Positions 13,232-25,100 of a stretch of DNA of 64,000 bases are shown one piece after another; positions within the stretch are counted from its first letter, which is position 1; each line of letters starts with the position of its first letter. Origin of the DNA: Symbiodinium natans. Its lineage: Eukaryota > Sar > Dinophyceae > Suessiales > Symbiodiniaceae. The notes beneath the pieces were generated by a model. It ran no database searches. It worked only from the letters and a program-made list of their open reading frames with translations, and had not been told where the DNA came from. The position numbers and the translations under genes are program-made. The stretch lies in assembly GCA_905221605.1 (NCBI GenBank), contig CAJNDS010002396.1, positions 74,501 to 138,500 of the forward strand, given 5' to 3'.

Positions 13232-13963
13232 GTGTTAAGGTTTTGGGTCTCGGGGCTGTTCAGGGTTTCGGATTCAGGGTCGGGCGTTAAGGGTGTTAAG
13301 GTTCCAGGGTGGAGGTTTGGGGTTTCAGGCATGGGTTTCTGGTTTGGAAAGGGTCTCGAGTTTCATGGCAATAAGGGTTTCGAAAGTTGCGGGCTCAGCG
13401 AGGTAGGAGCTTCGAGGGCAGCCTGTGGCAACCCAAAACCCTATAAACCCAACCCTAAACCCCATGGTCTTTTTGTATAGCCTTTTTCTTGTAAGCCCTG
13501 AATTCGAGCATCGTCCATCAACCCACTAAATACTCTCAACCCACTTAGGAAACACTGATGATGTACATGATCCCTACACCAGAGCACCCTAAGCCTAAAA
13601 CCCTAACCCCCAGCTGCCCTAACCCGCAGGTACCCTCAACCCTAAACCCTGCACCCTAAACCCTACACCCTAAATACCCTTCCCCAAAGTACCCGAAATA
13701 CCCCGAACAACCTAAAGACCCCGAACCCGAATTAAATACCCCAAATACCCTAAATATACCCCAGACTCTAGACAACAAACACCCAAAATACCCTTAGTAC
13801 CCTAAACTCTAAGTTCCTTACACCCTAAACCCTACACCCTAAACCCTAAATCCCAAGGTAGGTGTCATGACCACCAGGGGTACCAATCCCTAAGCCCGAA
13901 ACCCTAAACCCTAAATTACCCTAAACCCCAAACCCTAAACCCCAAACCCTGAAACCCTACCAG

Positions 13964-16900
13964 GAGTACCAACGGAGGGCTGCTCCTGGGCTCGGTGATT
14001 TTCATCGGCTTGGGTATTGGACTCGAGGTGCGGTTGAAGGTAGGTTTAGGGTTTAGGGTTTAGGGTTTAGGGTTTAGGGTTTAGGGTTTAGGGTTTAGGG
14101 TTTAGGGTTTAGGGTTTAGGGTTTAGGGTTTAGGGTTTAGGGTGAGGGGGGTTGGGGGTTTGTAGGGGTTTAGGGGTTCAGGGTTCAGTGGGCTCCTCAA
14201 GGTTTTTCAATTGCTCTTTGCTGCGCTTCTTGCAGGATGGGTCGGGGTTTAGGGTTTAGGGTTTTGAGGTTAGGGTTTAGGGTTTAGGGCTTTACTTTTG
14301 AGGTGTAGGTTTAGGGTTTAGGGTTCTGAGGTTAGGGTTTAGGTTTACTATAGGGCTTTAACATATACTTTTGCGGCGTGCCATGTCGAGATGGACCCCT
14401 TGGGGTTCCTAGATGGATGACTGGAGAATTCTGGGGGTGTTGTAAGGGGCGCTGGTTCATGACATCTGTCCCCAAACGAACCATCTAAGCGTCTTCCCAT
14501 TGTAGTAAGGAGTTCCCTTCTATGGGGCTCTTTGTCGCACGGTCCATCTTGAGAGGGCCTTTTAGAACGACCCCGCACCGTCAAGCCGAAACTCCATCTC
14601 CCCCCATGCTCTTGTGCTGCTCGCTCCCTCTGCACGTCGCTCTAAACCCTAAACCCTAAACCCTAAATGGTGCAGAAATTCCTGGAGCTCTTCCTAGACT
14701 GGACCAAGGCTCTCTGTGCATCGGGGGGGCGGTTTGGGAGTCGACCTCGCCCGAAATTTCAGCGTCCTTTCGGGAGGGACGCTCGGGAACGTGAAGGCGT
14801 GCTCTTAAACCTGGGATGAACCCGACCCCATCCAGCTGTTGGCTGAAGTTGCCAGGTTGAGGTTTAGTACTGGTTGAGGGTGTTTAGGACTGCAACGGGG
14901 TTCTTAGGTGTTTCAGGGCTCAAGAGTTTCGGGTTGAAGGGTTTCGGGGCTTGATGGCCTTCAGCCCCGTGAGCCCTAAAACCCGACCCCCCAACTCTAG
15001 CTCAGCTCCACATCGCAAGAGGTTGAGGGGAAATTAGTGCAGGCTTTTTGCTAGCTTGGGAGTGGAGCATGCATCTACATACGAACTCATTGTATAATGT
15101 ATATATATATATGTACATACACATACTGGCGCAGGGCATGGGGTTTAGGGTATCATTGCCGGTTTTGGAGGTACAGCTTGCAATTGCCAGCTGCAGTGCG
15201 TGAATTTGCAGGGCTTGGGGGTGCCGGTAAGGTTGAGGATGTCGGGCATGTTTGGGTTCAGGAACCTTTAGGGTTTAGGGTTTGGGGTTTAGGGTTTAGG
15301 GTTTAGGGTTTTGGGTATCGGGCATACTCGCCGAAGCAAGGTTTGGCAGAACAGCGTGCGACACTTGAACTTGGTGGGGTGGTTGGGCCCGCAATGGTTA
15401 GGGTTTGGGGGCTTAGTTCTATGTGTGTGTGTGTCAAGCCCCATAGTCCCTAAATAAAGTCGATATGGTCAGTTCTCTACATTGTTTAAAGGGCCGCCTT
15501 GCAATAGTAACCCCAAGAAGGGGCCATGACTTAGAGAAGTGACCATACGTCTCTTGCACAGGCTGGCATGGCCATCACCTTCATGTACTCGCCCGGGCCT
15601 TGCGGTTTAGGGTTTAGAGGTTCCCTCAGCCCTCAAGCCCGAAAAAAACACGCAAGTCCTCAATCTTCAGCGGGAAACTCCGGATCCGAAGGGAGACGCA
15701 TGCTTGCCTCCACTGCCTTAGACTTAGTAGTAGAGTAGGTAACCTTGAACCTTTTTTTGGGAACTCTAATCCCAATAGAATCCCAAAGGTTAACCTTTAA
15801 TTCCCCCAGGTTACCGGACAACTAAGGAGACAACAAGCCCTAAACAACTTAAGTGCCAGAAAACCCTCCTCGCCGAGGGCCGGCCTCATCATCTGGCTCT
15901 CCCAGTGCCCTTGGGGTGTGGGGTTTAGGGTTTACGGTTTGGGGTTTGGGGTTTGGGGTTTAGGGTTTAGGGTTTAGGGTCTCGCCAGCTTAGCTTGAAA
16001 CCAGTCTTTAAGCCACCCTGAGGCCCACCCTGTCCCTAACTCTTGCACCTAAACCCTAAACCCTAAACCCTAAACCCTAAACCCTAAACCTTAAACCCTA
16101 AACCCTAAACCCTAACCCAACCCCAGAGCTGACTCCCGTACAAAAATCAGCTTTCTGGCAGCCTTGCTTTTTGACTGCTCTGGGTTCGGATATCTTGCAC
16201 CCCGCCAACCACTTGAGCTCGAACTGCGCAGTTTGGATCTACTCTGAAGGGTTTAGGGTTTAGGGTTCAAAGTGTAGGGTTTGGGGTTTGGGGTTTGGGG
16301 TTGAGGGTTTAGGGGAATATATATTGAGCGTCTTGGGGTTTCGGCGGTGGTGCGTGGCTGCCTGTGCTCGTTTTTTTTCGTTCGGAGCGACTATTTCAAC
16401 GCCAGGCCGGCAGAACCCCAACCCGAAGCCTTAAAGCTACCTAAGCCCGACACCGAGGATTGAATGTGCGGCCCGGCTTGGTCAAGAAAGCCATCCCTAA
16501 ACCCGAAACCCTAAATCCTAAATCCTAAACCCTAAGCCCTAAGCCCTAAACCCTAAACCCTAAACGCCATCACTGCCTTGTGGCTGCAGCAGATTTAGGC
16601 AACGATCAGCCTCTTCGATCCAGAACCAGAATATCCCACGAGCCGGCCCCTAAACCCTACAAACCCTACAAACCCTACAAACCCTACAAACCCTACAAAC
16701 CCTACAAATAAACCCTACAAATAAACCGTACAAACCCTCTAAACCCTGTTAGGCCCTCTAAACCCGATACACCCTATAAAAAAACCTCTTGAACCCTGTA
16801 TGCCCTATAAACCCTATGAGCCCTATATACCCTATAAACCCTATAAACCCTATAAACCCTATAAACCCTATAAGCCCTATAAACACTATAAACCCCATAA

Positions 16901-17569
16901 ACCCTATAAACACCAAACCCAATGCTTTTTGGAAGCCTCAGGGCCCTTTCACTGAAGCTACGGGCCCGAAGCGATAAAGTTCTCCTGGCTCCGAAGTGAA
17001 ACCTTCAATTGCCCTGGTACCTAGCAAAAGGCCACAGCTTCAAAAACCCAAAACCGCCCCAAACTCCCAAACCCTAAGCTCTAAATCCCTGATGAGATGA
17101 AACCGTTTCTGAAAGATCGCCATGAGTAAGCGCCATGGCTCGCACACCTCATGACTCGCGTGCCTCTCAGCCCAGGGTTTTGGGGGTGGTTTCGGGTGTA
17201 GGGTTTGGCTGGTTGGCGTATCGGGTGGCATGGGTTTAGGGTTTGGAGTTTCGGGGTTCTGAGGTTGCGATTGTTACGGGAGTTGGGCGCGCATTCGAGC
17301 TAAGAGGTGCACGCGAGGAAGTGCGATTACGAAGTGGCCATGTTGCTATCCGGAATTCAGGTCACGACATAGGTCTTCCGTATGTTCCCTGATCAAATAT
17401 TCTGTACGAATTTCCCATATGAGGGTTTCCGAAAAAAGGGGGTCTCCTTTTGGGGGGGGGGGGAGTCTTTTAAGGGGACTCTATTCTACTTGGGGTATAA
17501 AAAGTACACCCCTAATTTGGATTTGGGAAATGCCCATACTAGTTCAGTGGCGGTGGCACGTTCACGGTC
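13964..17569 (+). CDS. Multi-spanning membrane protein of unknown family
   Basis: Exons 13964-14039, 14202-14240, 14676-14708, 15562-15596, 15878-15915, 16129-16183, 16590-16641, 17097-17125 and possibly 17548-17569 all join in phase. The product reads GGLLLGSVIFIGLGIGLEV-RLK, VFQLLFAALLAGW, KFLELFLDWTK, AGMAITFMYSPG, AGLIIWLSQCPW, ADSRTKISFLAALLFDCSG, then a hydrophilic tail RFRQRSASSIQNQNIPR and MKPFLKDRHE. I count three or four likely membrane segments followed by a basic tail. Donors are a mix of GT (13964, 14202, 15878, 16129, 17097) and GC (14676, 15562, 16590). The 14676/15562 junction has the short direct duplication AGGCT. No family motif was recognised; a transporter or channel fragment is possible, but nothing in the sequence proves it. 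The chain of matching phases is the main support. The true 5' and 3' ends are unknown. Confidence 0.5.
14042..14143. repeat. TTTAGGG array at the start of an intron
   Basis: Perfect TTTAGGG units begin two bases after the GT of the donor at 14040, directly behind the exon at 13964-14039. A good example of the 5' G-rich end of introns in this window. Confidence 0.97.
17408..17537. mobile_element. Inverted-repeat element, family B-like
   Basis: Starts GAGGGTTTCCGAAAAAAGGG and ends near CCCCTAATTTGGATTTGGG. It lies just before a possible exon at 17548. Confidence 0.55.
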
Positions 17570-17659
17570 GTAGGTGGGCCGCAAGTGCCATGGTATTTGC
17601 AAGCAATCCCTTGCCCTTTGGGGACCGCCGCTTTGAGACATGACCCAGCTACAAGAGGG

Positions 17660-17660
17660 G

Positions 17661-17696
<36 letters not shown>
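17660..17696. repeat. (GA)n microsatellite
   Basis: About 17 GA units followed by purine-rich sequence to about 17830, between the membrane-protein exons and the carrier. Confidence 0.95.
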
Positions 17697-17698
<2 letters not shown>

Positions 17699-18066
17699 AA
17701 CATTAACTAAAAATGTTCGGAAAGGAAGAACGAGCTCACGAATCAAGCAAAGAAGAAAGAAATGAAGAAGGAGTGAACGAACCAAATAAAAGACGAAAGA
17801 GAGACGTAAGGACAGAAAGCGATACAGACAGACGAGACCAAGACGTACAGCGAACGTAAACCACACCACTCCCTAGACTCCTAGACTGCACAACCCCAGC
17901 CCTAAAACCCCCAAGCCCAAAGCCTAAATCCAAGCCCTCAGCCCTAAAGCCCTAAAGCCCTAAAGCCCTAAAGCCCTAAAGCCCTAAAGCCCTAAAGCCC
18001 CAAAGCCTTAAAGCCCTAAAGCCGTAAAGCCCAAAACCCTGCACCCTAACACCCTCCGACGCTCAG

Positions 18067-18105
18067 GTTCCCAACGGGCCTAATTTGGGACCTGTTGCCC
18101 AGGAG
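18067..18105 (+). CDS. Possible exon upstream of the carrier (low support)
   Basis: GCTCAG acceptor followed by a 13-codon reading VPNGPNLGPVAQE and a GC donor. It is in phase with the first carrier exon at 18769 and could encode part of its N-terminal extension. Alternatively it ends the upstream membrane-protein gene. Confidence 0.25.
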
Positions 18106-18768
18106 GCCCGTTCTGGGACTCTTAGGCTTTAATAGGGCTTAGGCTTAGGCTTTCACAGGGTTTAGGGCTAAAGGTTTAGGGTTTAGGGCTAAAGGGTGGA
18201 GGATTATCCAGGTTTGGGGTGTTCAGAGAGTTTTCGGAACTGGATGTACAGGGCCTAAGGGTTGAGGGCGTAAGGGTTCAAGGTCTAGGGTGCAGGGCGA
18301 GAGGTTGTACTGCAGGGTATGGTTTGTTAAGGTCAGGTGCGGCCCGCTTCGGTTTTTCGTTGGGCATCCCGGTTAACCGGCATGTGAGGCTTGGGGCTTA
18401 GGATTTCAGGGTCGGTCCGAAGGTGGACGAAGAGAAGGAGCTTGGGGTTGCCAGCCCGCTCGTATGAGTTGGGCCTACCGGGGTGGAGGCTTTGGGGGTC
18501 TTGGAGCCCTAAACCCTCAGCCCGAGGCCCGAAACGCAGGGTTTGAGAGATGTCAAGGGCGGTAGAGAAAACCCCCAAGCCAAACCCCCAAACCAAAAAC
18601 TCAAAAACCCTAAACCCTAAACCGTAAACCTAAACCCTAAACCCTGAACCCTAAACCCTAAACCCTAAACCCTGAATCCTGAACCCTGAACCCTGAACCC
18701 TGAACCCTAAACCCTAAACCCCAAACCCTAAACCCTAAACCTGGGCACCTGCGTTGAGGTTCATTGAG

Positions 18769-21700
18769 GTGCTGCCCACCATGAAGCAGGTGATCGCCGG
18801 CGGTCTGGCCGCGGTCCTCGGAGCTGTCAGCCGGTACAGGGTCTGGGGGTTGAGACCCTAAACCCTAAACCCTAAGCCCTAAACCCTAAGCCCTAAACCC
18901 TAAGCCCTAAGCCCTAAGCCCTAAACCCTAAGCCCTAAGCCCCAGACCCTAGACCCCAGACCCTAGACCCCAGCCCCTAAACCCTAAACCCGAAAGGGCT
19001 GTAGGGTTCAGGGCTTCAGGGTTCAAGGCTCTAAGGGAGCTCTTCAGAGCTGCAAGAATGTCCAGGACGGCATGATGCCAGGGTTTGAGGGTGGCTTTGG
19101 GGATAAGAGGTGCAGGGTGAGGGTTTTGACTTTAGGGCTTCCGGGCTTTAGGGCTTGGTGTTTGCGGGGCTTAGGATTCAGGTTCTCCTAGGAACGCCGC
19201 TTTTGCTTTCACCTTGTGAAGGCCTGCAGCGCTGCAGTGCTTTCGCTTCAGCTTATCCCTTCCTCAGGCGGGCTGCGTCGCGAAGACCGCCGTCGCCCCG
19301 CTCAGCCGTGTGACGGTGCTGATGCAGGCGAGAGGGCTGACGGGCTTCGGGTTAAGCTAGAGACCAACCCCAAAGCCTCGCGCATTGACTCGCAACATCT
19401 AAGCTATTGGCCTGATTTGGGGATCGAAAAATGGACCTTCGCAAGAGTCAGACCCCCATTTTACCCCTAAAAGGCTCAATTCCAGCACCCCAAAGACCTC
19501 GAGGTGAGGCCGCCTTGGACTCCACATTCCCAAGCAAAGCCAAGCCCGCCTAGACTAGACCTGAACATCCTGAACAAGGTTCAGGTTTTGGGACTTATAG
19601 GGTCTAGCGTTTCAGGGCCACTGCACTGACTGGCCAAAGGTACAGTCGATGCGGCCCCACAAGTTCACGGACGGCAAGACCCCGAACAACCAGCCGGCGG
19701 CCCTGTTTGGCATAGGGTTTGCTCCCAAATGAACGCTACAATTCGGATCTTAAACCCTGCACTACTATAATCACTTTCAGGAATATGGACCATGTGCCCA
19801 GCTGTGAAACCCAACAGCCAGCAAGAAAAAGACTATCTACTACCAATGAGGAAAAGTTCGCATGAGGCGGCGTAGGAGCGCGACCGAGTTGACCGGGAGC
19901 ATGCCTATATGGAACCCACTCAGAGACTTAGTGGGTAGGGTTATAATTTGGGCAACTACAGTTACAATTACTGATAGCCCCAATTAGCCTGTGTGCGACA
20001 GAAGCCCAACCATTCGGCTGTTGGGACCAAACCTTTTAGGGTTTATGTCGTTCCCAAAATAGGGGTTCAGTACAGTACATGTACCCCTGAAGCAAGTGCA
20101 GCCCGAGGCCAAGTCTGCCAGACTCGCTTTGGCCCCAAACCCTACACCCTTATAAGCCCTAAACCCTAAGCCCTAAACCCGGAAAGCCAACGGCAAGGTT
20201 TCTCGTGCCAAGTTTGAGGCCGGATCGGTATTTGAAGGTCCATGGGTATGTTTTTCGAAGGTAGGGTTGCAGGTGATACGCGGGCCTCTTTCCTTTGCAT
20301 GGTATTTGGGGCAGTTTATTTTGCACCATTCAGGGAAGGATGTTGGTGTCCGTTTCCGATCTTTAGTTCTTTTCTTTCCGTTTTGCTGGTTTTCGAAGGG
20401 AGTTATCAGAGTTGTTGTTTTTTTTGGGAAGGGGGGGGGACTTGAGGGATTTGGGGTCAAGCCCTTCCAGCATGTGAGAGCTTGGGTTGCAAGGTTTCGG
20501 CCTCGGGTTGAGAGGAAGTGGTCTCGGCGGTGTTGCGCATGAGATCGGCTCAGGGCTGGCGAATTCTTGCAAAGGGACTCTTCGTTTACCTTATATTCCG
20601 TCAGGGAAGGGCTCTAGCCCAACTTAACTATTCGGTCCCTGGCATTGCAGGATTAGGGGGGTTTGGTTGTGTAAGGTTTTTCAGGGCCAACATACTTCTA
20701 TTGAGTCCATGCAGCACACATTGGAGCAAGATGTTTGGGGGACTGGCCCAGCACCTTGTCAGAGGCGACAGTCGCAACTCATGCCGGCCACGAAATGTTC
20801 CCTAAACCCTAAACCCTAAACCCTAAGCCTTAAACCCGAAACCCTCTGTAGCTGCTGGCCCAACTTGGCCCTCCTCCAATCTTCAACCAGTACAACTTAC
20901 AACTCCTGAAAATCCCGTCGTGCTCCCGACAAGGCCTACTATTTGCTGAAGAACCCCCCCCAAATTGAAAATATTCTTCCTTATAAGGGTAATATAGGGA
21001 TTATTTTGTTTTATTCCTGGGGAGGTTCTTAAGCAAATCGTAGAAGTCTGGCAACAAGAGGAAGATCTACTTCGAGGAGGGCCTCACGGGCTTCTGGCGA
21101 GGGAGTCCTGGCACAACTGGCGAGTCTGGAGCCAAAAGGGGGTTGACCAAAATCTGTTGCCGCTGCTGCGTGCCTATTTCAGGGGCTCGTTTGCCAACAG
21201 TGAACCTCGATGTTCCTAGAGACCCCAGTAGGCCCAAACTTGCGTTCGACGTAGGACGTAGGTTTATAGGGCTCAGGGTTTAGGGCCAGTCACTCCCTCA
21301 GAGTACCTCGGATGTGCAAACCCTCAAGCTCCCTCCCTAAGCTTTATATATAAAACCTTTCACTTGAAATCTAAAAGCTTGAGCCCGAAGCTCTAGAAGG
21401 CTAGTAAGGGCCTAAACGCCCGAAAGCTTCCGGGCTCCAACCTCCGTTCCAAGCCTTAGATTCTCAAGCCTCTCGTCTTTGCCAAAGCTTTGTTCCCGAA
21501 GCACCGTTGGTGCCGAGGAATGCCGCTACGTGCATCCACCGCTTTCCCTACACTGCTGCCTTTCGGCTGTGATTCCCGCGGTTTCGGGGGTACTGGGTCT
21601 TCAAATTACACACGGCTTCAGTGGCTGAGAGATTTTTGATCCCATGCTGGTGTGAAATGTTGCTTGCTTGCATGGGATGTTTCTCAAAGTCTTGAAAGCC

Positions 21701-22147
21701 TGCGGTGCTAGGGCCTTAGAGTTTATGGTACAGAGTTTAATGTAATCCGGGGCTCTAGGCTTATCAGAGCACCCTGACTAGGAGCAGTCCCTCTACACTG
21801 TTCCGTGGTGTTGCTTGAATCATGGCCCATTGACTTGGGGCTTAGTATAGCTAGATGACACTCTGACAGTTAGGATACCACAAGTGCAGCCCGCTCACGG
21901 TTTGGGGTTGTGGCTGCCCGTAGGTGAGATTGCGCACTGCGCTGGACGGTCGCCTTACCAACCCCCAAATTTGTACAAATAAATGGATATACGTAAATAA
22001 AAAAATATATATATATGTATATATGTATATGTACATATGAAAAGACATATATGTATATACATATATGTAGACACATGCAACTCTCCACGAACTGTAAGTA
22101 AGCCTGGAGCACTCCGCGCCAAGATTACTTTCTACACCAACGCCCGG
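18769..22147 (+). CDS. Carrier exons, repeat 1
   Basis: Exons: 18769-18807 (MKQVIAGGL), 19268-19327 (AGCVAKTAVAPLSRVTVLMQ), micro-exon 19486-19503 (HPKDLE), 19646-19693 (MRPHKFTDGKTPNNQ), 21044-21102 (KIYFEEGLTGFWRG), 21518-21557 (NAATCIHRFPYTA) and 22124-22147 (ITFYTNAR). Homology fixes the join IAGGL|AGCVAKT, which requires a GC donor at 18808. FWRG|NAATC requires a GA donor at 21103, and FPYTA|ITFYT a GC donor at 21558. The micro-exon is the least certain. The acceptor of exon 21044 lies in the end of an inverted-repeat element. Confidence 0.85.
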
Positions 22148-25100
22148 GCCCTGGGAGCCCCGGGAGGGATCTTTTTGGACCCTAAGCTCGAAAGGCCGAA
22201 GCCTCCTAAACCCTAAACCTTCAACCCTACAAAATAATGATCCCTATATTGCCCTTGTAAGGTTTTTTTTTTTGTTTGGGGGGGGGGGTTCTTAAGCAAA
22301 TAGTAGAAACCTAAATCCTAAACCCTTTTGGAATCATGGGTTCAGAGTTCGGAGTTTTGGGTTTTTCGGCTTTTCGGCTTTCCAGCTAGGGGCTTTGAGG
22401 TCCTTCAACTGGCCAATCTTTGGGTTTAAGGTCTTAGTGACTTAGTGGATCCCGCCCCCACATGCCCTCGCCCCCATGTATGCCTTAAGCCCGGCTGGAA
22501 AGTTCCGGGATCAGGGGTCCAGGCTTGCAGTTGCGGTGACACGTTGTATGGTTTGCGGATTACAGGTTTTAAAGTCTGGGGAGGAAGGTCGATCCCTAAG
22601 CGTGACCAACTACTTGCAGACGATAGAATTTCAAGCCACTTGCTAAAGCAATGGATAAATACCGAGGGCTGATGACATGTTCGGGCTTTTTGAATTTATA
22701 GGGTTCGGGGTTGCAGGTTTATAATGTTCGGGGTTTTGCGCTTCGGGGGGGGGGGGGGGGTGAGGGGTTTTGGCCCCTTAGGGTGTGACCCGAAGGCCAG
22801 CTCGGAAGGAGATGATCAGATGCGGCTTGTTCTAGAGCGTGGGCGTTCCTGGTATCCTCCGCTACCAGAGGCAGTTCAGATTCATAACGCTAAGCTCTAT
22901 ATATCCAACTGAGCCGAAACCTTAAACCCATGAGAACTCAAACCCTATACCCTGAACCCTATACACCCCAGACCCTAAACCCTAAAGGCCCTGGTGCGGG
23001 AGCGGCTCCTCCAAAGCGACACTGCCTCCCGGCTCCCAGACCAGGCTCCGTCTCTTCGAAAAAATTTAGAATGGTTATTGAGGGTTCTTGAGGGGTTCTG
23101 GAGGGTTTTCGTGAGGCTTTTGAGGGCTTGTGAGGGTTTGTGAGGGTTTTTAATAAGGGTTTTGAGGGTTTTGGGGGTTTGCAGGGTTCAGGGTTTAGGG
23201 CTGGTTGGATTTCTTGGAGCAGAGGGCTTCCGAGTTCAGGGAGGGCTTAGGGCGTGCAGGGTTTTCGGGCTTGTGTGTTCAGGGCGTCGATGTCTCAGGG
23301 TTTGGAAGGGTCTGTTGAGCTAAGGCTCAGGGCTGGCCTTGGGGCCTCTGGGGGTTCAGGGTGTTAGAGCGTTAGCGGGCTTAGGGTTTTAGGGTTTCTT
23401 GGGCGGTTTGGGGTTTAGGGTTTCCGGGCTCAGGCTGCATTTTGGGGGTGTTTTTAGTGTTTTTGAGCCTGGGGGTTCGGGGTTGTTGGCGCCCCCAGAG
23501 AATCCTGCAGCAGCACCCCTCGGAAAGCTCATCCGATCATCTCTGGGGTGCCCAGCCCCGAGAACCCTACAGAGAAGAACGATTCCAGCGAGCATCGCTG
23601 GTGTGGCTGGAGTGACGCCCAGAGTATCACTTCCTCAACCCAAACGCTACCAGCAAACCCTATGACCTTACTACTCTTTTCCCTGAAGCCCCTACACTCC
23701 CTTATAAGCCCCAGGCCGCCTTTAACCACTAATCTCTAAAGCTTGAGCCTAGAACCCTTAAAGTGCCAGACACGACACCTCCTAGCTGGGGGCTGTGCTG
23801 CCTGTGCGGCGGCCCCGTGGCAGCCGCAAGTAGGGTTTGGGGACTTTGGCATGGCTTTTTAGGGTTTAGGGTTTTGGGTTTAGGGCTTCGGGAGGGAGGA
23901 GGATCCACGCACGTACGTGAGGGGTTCAGGGTTTAGGAGTTTAGGGCGTAGGCTCACGACCACAAGATGGGCTAAGGTGCTTTCCAGGGCTGGGTCCCGA
24001 CGGATGTGGTATAGAGCTCTTCGCCCCAATGCTTTCACGGTATGAGATGGAGGCCTACTAAAATTCACCGCATGTGAAGAATGTAAAATATGACTGACAA
24101 GGGCAGTAGCAATTAGTAATACAAAGCAGGCAGAATCTGTTTAATGCTTTCTGTGGGCTTTTGTTTTCATTTGCGGGAAAGACAGTGAAGCTGTAGCTCG
24201 GCTGCGAAAACTTTTCAAATATCTTCGGGATTTGGGGTCTGAGGCTGGCTGCAGTTGAGTTACGCAACTAATCCCATCCTTGCCCAGCTCAGTTCGAAGA
24301 CATCAACCCCGAACAACTGAGGTGTGCACGCTGCACCCCCTGGATGTGATCAAGACTCGGCTTATGGCGCAGACGTGCCTTGCCTGCACGGATGGCCCTT
24401 TGTGCTAGCTGATAGTCCGGCTCGGGGTGGAGGTGGCCCTTGCAGAAGAAGGGCTTCGTAGTTGAACTGAGATGTATGGTCTCTTGGTCGACTTAGCACT
24501 TTTGCTTACAGAACATCTCGGAGCTCGGACGCAACGTGTTGCCACCATGTCACCGCTGCAAGAGGACCAGGAGTCCAACAATATCGCTTGCCTCTTCTAC
24601 TTGTACTTGTGTGCATTTCGTTTTCTCACATTGTTTCTTGTACTTGAACTCTCATATCTTGTAGTTAATTATACTTGCACCTTTCTCATATACTTCGTTC
24701 TGAGCACTCAATACTTAATACTTCATGTTCCTGCCTACTGCGTGTGCTTGTACCTATACTTGCTCGTATCCTTCAAGCTGCAAGAGAACTAGTATCGCAT
24801 TCCAGGTTGGCTAGGGTTTTAGGTGGGTATTGTGTTCGTAGAGAACAAAGGAATGATATGGCAATGAGAGCGGGGGTGAACATTAGAGAAGGGAAGGTGC
24901 CCTTGGACCCATCATCACGTGAATGCTCGGGAAGTTCTGTAGGCCTTAACTCCTGAACCCTAACCCCCTCGTGAGGGGCGAGAAATACTACCGCGGCGTG
25001 CGCGACGCTGCCTGGAAGATCCTGCGAGATGAAGGGCCCCGAGGTGAGCCGTCGCGGAGTTGAGGGTGGTCTAGGGTTGAGGGTTCAGGGCCTCGAAGCA

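Noticed and set aside
20173-20805. Several overlapping frames of 65-95 codons on both strands
   Set aside because: They lie in the carrier intron between exons 19646 and 21044, have no mutual consistency and match no carrier sequence.
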